Source: Watersipora subatra
Taxonomy: Eukaryota; Bryozoa; Gymnolaemata; Cheilostomatida; Watersiporidae
DNA: 64,000 bases
Assembly: GCF_963576615.1 (NCBI RefSeq)
Contig: NC_088709.1
Span: 22,337,243 to 22,401,242, forward strand
Direction of reading: 5' to 3'
Shown here: positions 10,180 through 20,600 of the stretch, one piece after another
Layout of the letters: each line of letters starts with the position of its first letter
Position numbering within the stretch: the first letter of the stretch is position 1
Notes under the pieces: generated by a model
What the model saw: the letters and a program-made list of their open reading frames with translations, nothing else
Told to the model about the DNA's origin: nothing
Databases searched by the model: none
Position numbers and translations under genes: made by a program

Positions 10180-10854
10180 CTGATGCTAAGTGCTTTACTT
10201 GCAATATGAAAGGCCATACTAGTATTGGCTGTGCTAAGAATGGTTATGAGGACTCTTTGGAAACAAGACCTTAACAGGTTTCGCTATGATAAAAGTAGCA
10301 GTAGCTAAAGTGACAGGAATATGAACAGAGGTTCAGGTAGAAGAGACAGGGACTACACATGTTCCCGTCATCTTAGTAAGAGTGTAAGGCTTTCTTCATC
10401 TGGTCCTAAACGACTAGATGATAAGATAGTAAGAACTTTGAAGGTAAATGATATTGAGGTTGATTTTGTGCTCGACACAGGGGCTGAAGTTTCAGTAATT
10501 ACTGGAAAAACGGCCAACAGGTTAGATTTACAGTTAAGAGCACCATCAACTGTTTTGACTGCAATGGACGGTTCCGAGTTAAAGGCAATGGGTAAAGCAG
10601 GGGTTCAGTTGAGAAGTAGAGACAGGTCTATGGTCACTGAGGTTCATGTTATAAAAGGATTGAGCAAAAACTTTTTGGGCATAAATGAGTTGAGACAGCT
10701 GAAATTGTTGGCTGTTTTAAATGCATTGTGTACAAAAGGTTTTAAGCCAGTTACATCGTTGCCTCCTAGACCTATTACTCCTGGTCTATGTTGGCATCTT
10801 TCAGATGATGGCAAGTTGCGAAACTTGACAAATCAATCTGATAAAAAAAGGTAA
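10180..10854 (+). pseudogene. LTR-retrotransposon gag/protease fragment
   Basis: On the plus strand, DAKCFTCNMKGHTSIGCAK at about 10180-10240 is a zinc knuckle of CX2CX4HX4C type. After in-frame stops near 10273, a 177-codon frame (10321-10854) carries a retroviral-type aspartic protease: VDFVLDTGAEVSVITGKTA (DTG at about residue 52), then a hydrophobic flap region and FLGINELRQL. Retropepsins cut the gag-pol polyprotein inside the particle. The frame ends KR then stop, and no reverse transcriptase follows, so this is a fragment. No LTR was found on either side. It starts about 15 bases after the palindrome pair. Confidence 0.7.
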
Positions 10855-11049
10855 AGGTCCCAGAGATGGAGAACATAAAGTTCTGGAAGATGTTTGGCTA
10901 CCTGCTATCCAGGCTAAGATAAAATCACTTACAGACAACCAGCTGTCTGTCGGCGGGGAGGCTTTTTTAGCCCTCCACACCTCAAATCAGAGAGGGGCAG
11001 AGGATGCTGTTTTGACCGCAATTTGTACTAGCCGTGAGGCTAGCCATGC

Positions 11050-11345
11050 CAAAACAGGTGGCAAATAAAGACCTGATGGCTCATGACTTGTTCGCAACAA
11101 TTCATAACTTTTATAGTTTTAATCTAAGGTGGTTATCATATATTATCACAGAATTGCTTTAGTTTACTGGATTATGTATCCAAGAAGGTTTTTATGTGAA
11201 AACAAATGTAATTTTGTCAAATTCTCCTCATAAGCTTCATTGTTACCAGCAGCGCAGTCAAGCGTGAGGTACAATACAATGACGTTACGTCATGCTATTT
11301 AAGTCTGACAGGCTTTTTCCCTATTGGCCAATCTATTTATATATA
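11050..11345 (+). repeat. Fragment of P-like element terminal arm
   Basis: The sequence from GGCAAATAAAGACCTGATGG to TTGGCCAATCTATTTATATA matches the outer part of the right arm of the element at 47234-47715 and, inverted, the left arm at 44477-44963. Only one arm is present here. Confidence 0.8.
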
Positions 11346-11541
11346 TCTATGTTAGTTACACACTCTACCTGCTATTGTGAGCATTTTCTTCACTGTGATG
11401 AAAATTTGAGCTCTGTATTAATCACCACTCGCAAATAGCGGTAAAGAACTCAATCTAATAATTGCTAGAAACTATGGTTATTTGAAGAATGCAAATGGAC
11501 CCTCACCATATCGATGGCTTGCTATATTTCATTCATGGCAG

Positions 11542-11642
11542 TGCACTTCTACGCCAGCTGGGCCTTGTTTATTCCGGCAGCGATCATACTTGGCCTGGGC
11601 GCGGCACCACTATGGGGATCAAAAAGCCATATGGTCAACACT
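11542..11642 (+). CDS. UNC93A-like exon a
   Basis: Acceptor CATGGCAG, donor GTAAGT at 11643. Encodes HFYASWALFIPAAIILGLGA and then APLWGSKSHMVNT, the best conserved helix of the family. It begins with two bases of a split codon. Confidence 0.85.
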
Positions 11643-14600
11643 GTAAGTGTGTTTGTATTCTAGATACGTAGGAGTAGATAAGTTAGTTCCTTGCGATAAC
11701 TGATAAAGAACAAACCAAGCAATAACAAACTGGGTGGTTTGATTTACAGAGATATGCTGGTTGGCTTATACTTGTTCCTCAGCATTCCTTGTAACGAGAG
11801 TAGCGGTACTTTCCTTCTCTAAGTATGAAGGTGTATTTTACCATCTGTTTTGATCAACAAAGCTAAAAAGATCAGACAAAGTCCTTGACACATTCTAGTG
11901 GATTTCTGGTAGCCTACTTTTTTGGCAGTCTGAAAAAGTGAGATCATTCAGTGCTTGCATTGAACAAGCAAGCAACTTTCTCACTCACTCACTCACTCAC
12001 TATTAATGAATTATTACAACGAACCACAGGCTAGGAGTTCAGTTTTGACAGACAGTAGCTAGGGTAAACAGCACTCTGCTGTTGAGTTAAGATACCCTTA
12101 TGTTGAGCTAACATATTCTTTTGTTCAGTTAACACATCCTTCTGTTGAGTTAACATTTTTAACTGTTCAGTTAACATATCCTTATGTTGAGTTGAAATAT
12201 TTTTTTGTTCAGTTAACACATCCTTCTGTTGAGTTAACACATCCTTCTGTTGAGTTAACATATCCTTCTGTTGAGTTAACATATTCTTCTGTTGAGTTAA
12301 CATATTCTTTTGTTCAGTTAAAACATCCTACTGTTGAGTTAACATCTTTAATTGTACAGCTAACATATCATTCTATAGAGTTAACACCTTTATTTGTTGA
12401 GTTAACATGTCCTACTGTTGAGTTAACATTTTCATTTGCTCCATCAACTTATCCTTCTGTAGAGTTAACACCTTTATTTGTTGTGTTAACATGTCCTACT
12501 GTTGAGTTAACATCTTCATTTGTTCCATTAACTTATCCTTCTGTAGAGTTTACACTTTTATTTGTTGTGTTAACATATCCTTCTGTAGAGTTAACACCTT
12601 TGTTTGTTCACTTAACATATCATTTTTGTTGAGTAAAAACTACCAATTAGCTATGTTTTACCGTTTTCTCCCGACTCCGTCAAATACATCCTCTGTTTCT
12701 AGCACTGGAACGACTGTGAATGGTTTTAGCTGGCGCATGAGTACGCACAAATGAGGAAGATAACAAATGATGCAGGAGCAAATTTATTCTTTGGAACATT
12801 CTTTCTCTTCTTCCAGTCCGGTAGGTAAAACTGACTTCAAACCATCCCGATGTACATAGATGCATGGATAAAAAGCGATTCTTTAATATCAGCATAATGT
12901 GTTGGTTAGGCACATGTTGAAGAGATGATGAATAAATACATGGTTACAAACAATGATGGAATGGCTCTTTTGTGTAGTCAAGGAGTTTTTCATGCATCGA
13001 AAATTTATTGCCGACGTATGGTGTTGAAACAAACATGTTGGTTTACGAAATCGACGCATCTGTGGTTGACTGACATAATAGTTGGTTGTAACGATTTCAA
13101 TTCCACTTTGTTTGAATATTTTATTCACACAAACGACTACTTAAATATACATTTAGACAAAAAATATGGTCTGTAGGCCAGCCAATAGCTGCTCTATGTG
13201 TCAACAATGCATTTTGACCATTTGTGTAGTCAGTATTAACAGTAGGTTGTAGTGAGTTGATTGCAGGTTGTTTAACGTAACTGGTGACAAAAAGATCTTT
13301 CCAAAATTGGGATTTGATCAAATTTTTTCGTGAACGGCAGTTTAGAATGCGTTGAGATTTTAGTGATAAAATATCTAAATGTTATAAAATATAGAACATA
13401 AACATAATAAAATATAAAATGTTCTATCGGTGAAGAAAGTTTTGAAATCCCGATCCACAGCGGCTTCTTGATGGCTGCAATGAACTGTTCGTTTTTGAGC
13501 TGTTAAGAGGTTGTAATCACATTTCCACATATTTTGCACCTACAACACAGCAGAGTAAGACATTGTGAACCATTTGATATCAAATAACTGTAATTTGAAT
13601 TTTGTTGCAAGTCAACCTTCAAGTATTATGCACATCTGGAAACTCGTAGTTATCATCTATACACCGCTTATAACTCTATTAATCATTTGTGAACCATTCT
13701 AACAAAAACAGTTTTGTGGCTTTGACCAAATCCTTCTGTTTTCATTTCCTACAGACAAAAATCTTTATAGAGGTCTCGAATCATGCTTTTTATTAAAAAT
13801 GCATTCGCTTATTTGCTGTCGACAGAACCTTCTTGGCCTATATGTTACACTCTCCTTTGGGTTACTCGCCTTTAATGCTGTCTGCCTTCCGCATTTTTGC
13901 AAAACCGTTTTTCATATACATCGAAGTATCAGACCAAGCTAAAGAAGGAACTACAATATTTTCACCGTAAAATATTAGCGTGCTACAGCTGGCATTAATT
14001 GTATCAATGGTGTCGCTTTCAATGTGTGTGTCAGCTTAAAGCCCATGCGTTTCCTCATTTTCTGGCCAATTCCATTCAAGCTTCACACACATATGCTTCG
14101 TGCCTTCTGCCAGTTCACCAAAATATTTGATTTCGATACTCCATCAGGTTCGTTAGAACCCGCCTCCTAAACAACCACATGTGGACGATTTGGTTTAAAA
14201 TAAAAAGCATCACTGACAACGCCGTGTCTACTACTAGTGTTATAAACTTATCAACTGCTTCTAAAAAGTATATAAATCCAAAGTTGAAGGTAAACAGACA
14301 GGTGAGCCGTAACTATTCGTCTTCGTTGGTAGTAGTCTTTGGAGTTGTCCTTCTTACACGTTATAGATCTTTTTTGTCCACACTCGAGCATTTAAAAGCA
14401 ACTTTGTCCTTTGAAACTCACACAATCCGGTAACGATATATTTTTATATACAGACACTTTTCCTTTAGTGAGTTACATCGTGCATCGTAATGCTGTAGAC
14501 ATGTAACACTATCCTACCATTACCTCTACAGCTAAAAGGCAGCAATGTGCTGGTGAGAGCATAGCAGCTGTGAAGAGCTACATGTGCTCCTGATAAAAGA

Positions 14601-17600
14601 TAAACTTTGCAGAGCGTGTGCTGCCAAACCAGCCCTTTTATCTTAATGATTTCAGGCTAATTTCTTGAGCTGATCAAGTAAATCTGTAGGTAAAATTACT
14701 GCAACAAATAGAAATATAAATGACATTAATATAAGCTTTACTGACTTTTCTACAAGTTCAAATGTTTGTAAATAAATAATTTATTTTTCAAGCATAATAC
14801 TTTGTGCATAAGTGTACTGTTTTTAGAACTCCATATTTGTTAATTGATGAAATCGAATAACTGTCAAACGAGGTGAACACAGTTAAGCAACTCTTTCATC
14901 ATACACTTATCAAAGATCCTTTTCACATTGGCTGATAACACGCAGTAGATAAAGTGAGCATTAGAATAAAGTGTTAGTTAGCGAATTGCGCAATTCCTGT
15001 TATGCATAAAGTACAGGCTCATATTCGTTTTCAGTGCCAGACTCTCGATGACTCACAGCACTTGGTTTTGAACAAAACAACAAAGCTTCCAAACATTCTG
15101 AAAAACAGACATATTTAGAATATAAGGAAACAACGGTATTGGAAAGTCATTCTAACAACAGTTTAACAATTTCCCAACTAAAACAGATGAAAGACTTGTT
15201 GACAGGTTGCGGCTGGTTATATAAAGGCGTAATGTATAGGAAACTGCCGTGTTCTTTTAACTGCTCCACACGAATCAAAACCACTGAGTACAAAGCACTA
15301 AGAGATATATATTTGATAACATGTGCAAGCATACAAACAATTCAATTTGTGTGCGCAGAATGATCAGCATGCAAAAGACTGCCAGGGACCTCCGCCTTCG
15401 TTGGCTCATTTGGGCTCCTCACATCATCTGCCTCCTTATCTCGACTGGTCTTGCATACGTGACTCAGCCTCAGTATATAAGTCATAACGTGGCCGACGTT
15501 GCCGAGTTGAGCATAACCTTGATAGCCGAGCTGACTTTGCACTTAATAGCCGAGATGTCCTCAGCCGTGCCGACTTGGTCCTGTTAGTCAAGTTGGCTAT
15601 TGTCCAGTTGCTCGGCTGATCATGCGCGCAACTAATTGTTGACATTTTAGCCCAAACACTCAGTGGAGTGCCCTGCTGGCTTTCACCACATAAACTCAAA
15701 TTTTTTGGCAATGACAAATTTACTCCCTTTTTCAACTTTATCGTTGATTATTGCACCTCTGTGAACACCAGATCGCATTTCTAACCGTGAAACCTGCTTT
15801 ACCTGATAATGAAAGACGATCATGGCAATACATATGAACTGCCTGCATCTATATATATAAATCTCAGTGTTTGTCTGTATTCTGTCTGTCCACATGTCCA
15901 GTTGTGTTGATAAAGTTTCAGGAATGAAAACTCTCCTCCACCCTGTATTTAAACTCGGAACTTCCAGTTTTACACACAGACATCCAATACACAACGCTGT
16001 CCAACTGGCTGTATTATAACATAAATTGTGCACATAATTATTACACCTGCCAATCTTTCACGGCTTCATGCTTAAAGGTTGACTTGCAAAAAAGTTCAAA
16101 TTATAATTATTTGGTATCAGAAGATTTACCATGTCTTACTCTGCTGTGTTGTAGGTGCAGAATATGTGGAAATGTGTTTCCAAGCTTCTAAAAGCTAAAA
16201 ACGAACAATTAGTCGCAGCTGTCACAAAAACGGCTGTAGGTTGGAATCTCTCTCAAAATGGCTCAAATTTGACGTAGTTGAACATGATATGCTTCTGTTT
16301 ACACTTTCCTGCAACCTCATTTGTTGAAATATTTTCTCAAATACGCTTCACGCATTCCATAAAACCATGTCTATTGTCCTTACGCATCTATTTCATTATT
16401 ATTGTAATGCTGTCGCTTTGAGCACTGATACCTCAAAACCTAGCCTAATTATTAGTTTAACTTTTTAACCTTAGCTCGAGGGGGGCATCTCATCTTTTGA
16501 TAAACATGAGAAGCCTGTAGGTCACCTGCGATAGTCGATAAATGCTGCAAAAATTGTTCGCGCTATTTGACAAGAAGTATGAGTCACATGATCAGATTAT
16601 GACTATATGATTAGACCAAGCTGAAATGAAACCAAAAAGTTTCGAGCATCTATATTTTATAAGCGCTTTTTGGTAGAACCCAAACTGTTTGTCATAAACT
16701 AGTGCTACTAGATGTTTTATATTGAGGCTTTCATTTCAAGTGACAACACCACATGTCAAAAACAATAACCACGTCGAGTTGAGTACGCCATCGAAATAAA
16801 TGGATTCCAACCTTCAGCCATTTTTTCAACTGTTCGTTTTGAGCTTTGAAGAGCTTGTAATCGCATTTTCACATATTTTGCACCTACAATACAGCAGAGT
16901 AAAACATGGTGAATCTGTTGATACCAAATAACTGTAATGTGAATTTTGTTGCAGTCAACTGTTAACACTTCCCCTAGAATATCATAAAGAAAGCAGATGT
17001 ACAAGATGCTTTCAATTATGCTTTGAATATCTAGCTCACAATGCTTATGATGATCTCTTTTCATTTCAGCATCAGTCTGAGGTAATGTGATAGCGAGTCA
17101 AGTCTTAGCACCAGCAGGCTCCAATTCATCCATTGAATTTCTTTCTGACGTGGTAGGTTTGCTACTCATACATGCAGCAAAGGATCTCAGACTAAGTTTG
17201 CTGTCAACGACTCAGCCAAAAATATTTGAGAACATTTGTAACATCTTTAGACAAATCAAGAAATTTTTACTGAATTTTTTAAAATTTGCAATGGTATAGA
17301 GAGTTGAGGTGAACTCTTATGAAAAGCGCTTGCTCTTTAGAGCAAAGCCTAACTACCTGCAGTGTGTATCACCAGAAAATATGTCCTTAAAAACAATGTG
17401 TCATTCGAACATTGTGATTTCACAATGGATTACTGGGTATACTGAAGCTGTGATAACTAATAATAGGGAATTGATGGCACACTTGTGACAGGTTGTGGCA
17501 GGTTGTGGTGGATTGGGGTGTCAGAGAGTAGTACTTAAAGAATCCATGCGCAAGTCATAAGCATTTCATGTAAAATTGGTGAAATCATCCAAAGATTTAA

Positions 17601-20600
17601 GAAGCTGGCAGTGTGGCTGCCAAGAAAAATAACAAATAAGCACACTGTTGCCATGACTACAATCACTAGCCATTGTCTCTCCATGTCCTATATTCACAAA
17701 TCTTCAAAACATTCAGTAATCTGCTAAGGAAAGATGATTTATAACTGATGCACAAAAGGAAATGATTATAAATTCTTGCTATGCATGTAAAGCTACAGAG
17801 GCTATAGCAGATGTTCCATACTGGTAAAGATGAAATTGTTAGGACTTAGTATCTATGTTCTTTTAAAAACATTTCATAAAAGTTCCATTAGTGTTTTGAA
17901 AATGTACTCACAACTATTTTTACTGATCATAGGAGCTTGAGTTGTCTTATTGATATTTAATATTGAAGTTTATATTCATAATATATAGATATTGATGTTT
18001 AATATCCATATTGATGTTTATGCTTATATTGTATTGTCAAATAAGCTTCAGCTCACTTAGCAGCTTCTAAGCATTAGGAAGACCTTTTCAAAGAAATCGC
18101 TTCAACACCTCTTCATACATATACTGTATTTGCTAACCTACCTTTATACTTGAGGCAATAGCAAGTGCTCACTCAGTGTCTCTTGTGTAGATATACATGT
18201 ATATGTCTTAGGAACTCGCTAAATGTGGAAAAGGATTTTGCCCTCAGATCAAAGACAGTAATAATACAAACCTAGACCGGCCTTCAGACGAAAAGGTAAG
18301 TCTACCTTCTTTCAGCATTTTGTGCACAGATCATAAAGAGGCAACAACTCCTCCATAATCTGTTTTAATAGTTACAAAGACAATTTCATAGCTTTTAAAC
18401 CCACATGAATGCTTATACACATTCTTCTACTCGCTGTAAACTGTTAGTATTTTTGTATCTACAAACAAACTGTGACTAGCAACTGTTCAGACAAACTGTA
18501 GAATGCAGCCACCGCTGGATGTCATTTACGCAGGGTGTGTTTACTGTTGTCACTCTTTGCAGCTTTACATGCTGGCTGGCATCTACACAGGATGTGCCTG
18601 TTTAGCCGTCATCATAGTCGGCGTTTTCCTCCAACAGCTGCCGATTGAAAGAAATCTAAAGATTGGTAGGTGCTCTAAGGAGATCTGCAAACCTCGAATC
18701 ATAGCCGCTACATTCTTGCATATGAAGGACTACAGACAGGCCCTTCTCATTCCTTTGACTATGTACAGCGGGCTAGAACAAGCCTTTTTTGCCTCAGACT
18801 ACACACAGGTAGGAATGTTTGTATCATTGAAAAACGCGGCGAAGGGTGATTGGTTTGTTGCCATCACTATGTTTCCATGGCTAAAATGATGTGGATTTGG
18901 AAATGTGCTCGTGTTGAATTACCATGCGATATTATATTATATATTATATCATATACATGTATATTATATTATCGTTCGATAAATGTTTCAATGAATATTT
19001 GCATGATGCAAATTAACACCGTTGTTAAAAAAATTAAGGAATTCTACACCATACGGCAATAATTAGCGACTCAGTTTTGTCATGTTTGGCAGCATTCGGA
19101 ACATTAAAGCATTCCCAGCGCCTCAACTCGAAATGAAAACAATTGAAGTCTGAAAATGTTTAAGATGAAATAGCTTTTGCTGTATTTTCCTCCGCATCAT
19201 TCGTAAGTGCCGTATCTATCATTTGTAAGTGCTGTATCTGTCTTGCAGATGATGACAAACTTGTGCATCATCTGTGTCATAGAAACATAGTGTATGTTGA
19301 TGATGTTGTGAAAAGGTACATTAATCAGAATTGATCCTTCACACTGCCTAAGCCAAAATACAATAAATTTTATTATGGTATTTTTGTTTAACAATAATAC
19401 CTCTTGAATTCCCTCCTCGCTTGGATTTTCCTATTAAACCATTCTTGCCAATTTATGATACTGCAAAACGTCTATTTGAGTGCCATGCGCTGTTTGTTTC
19501 AACCCTTTTATAAAAGTGACATTCTATTAAAGGGAGTTTTCAAATAGAGGGTGAGACGATAATAATGAAGAGATTGCATCAATAATAATACTCTTTTGTT
19601 ATCGCCGCAGTGTCAGTGGCAGTTTAGTGACATTGTTTAATGACAGTGTACCTGAGAAGATCGATCTTTACAATCAACTCTGATTGGAAGTTACTAAAGT
19701 ATAAATCCAACCCATCATCTTCAGATCTGTCTATAATGTGGTTTTTAATCTGACCTAAAAACTTCGAAACATTTCTTCAGGAATACCATACGAAGTAATA
19801 GCAGCCAATATTATGTCATATTAACGTTCGATTTTTTTCTCAAAACTTTGACAACGCCACCAGGTATATAAATATTTATTGTCAGCTTAGAGAATTGTTG
19901 CCTCTACTGTAAAGCTCTGGGATTGTCAAATTTTTTCCAAATTGTACATACTTGATGCTGTTATTTGATTGGCTACCATTTTTCAAAAGTATGTGTATTG
20001 ATCTGCATGTTATTCATAGTTTTAACTAGGGTATCATATTTCTACATTTTTATTGTAAAACTTGGATATATAACTGCTACACAGCAGAACTATGCTAAGG
20101 ATGAATGTCTAATACATTAACGCGCAATATATATAATATATAATCTATATATTAGGGCATAATATATAATAAAGAACACATATATATTGCTTGAACAACT
20201 GAACTTACAACATACAAAATTTAAACATAGCTGTTGGGCTCGGGCTAACAGTATCAATTTTGAACAACCTTTGTAGGACCTTAGTAAGGGCGTGTACTTT
20301 GAGCACTAGAGGTGGCTGTGACTAAGCTATGATTTGCGAACAGATAATTTCTACTTCAGTAATGCATACACTGAAGCACTTGTTTAATCAAACAGATAAA
20401 TTTATCAGTATAAGATAGTAAATGTTAAACAGAAAACCTGAATATGACCTGTTGTAGGCATTCATTACCTGCCCACTAGGAAACTGGTGGGTAGGTTATG
20501 TGGTAATATGTTATGGAGCGATGGATGCTTGCTGCTCTCTCCTCTTTGGCAAGCTTGTGCAGTATGTTGGACGTATTCCATTCTTTGTTCTTGGTGAGTA

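Noticed and set aside
12192-12632. 146-codon VELTYPS-repeat protein
   Set aside because: Frame created by the 21-bp minisatellite; no splice or promoter support.
17087-17299. 70-codon frame considered as the missing UNC93 helix exon
   Set aside because: The sequence lacks the conserved Gly/Phe pattern of that helix and has no matching splice phase.
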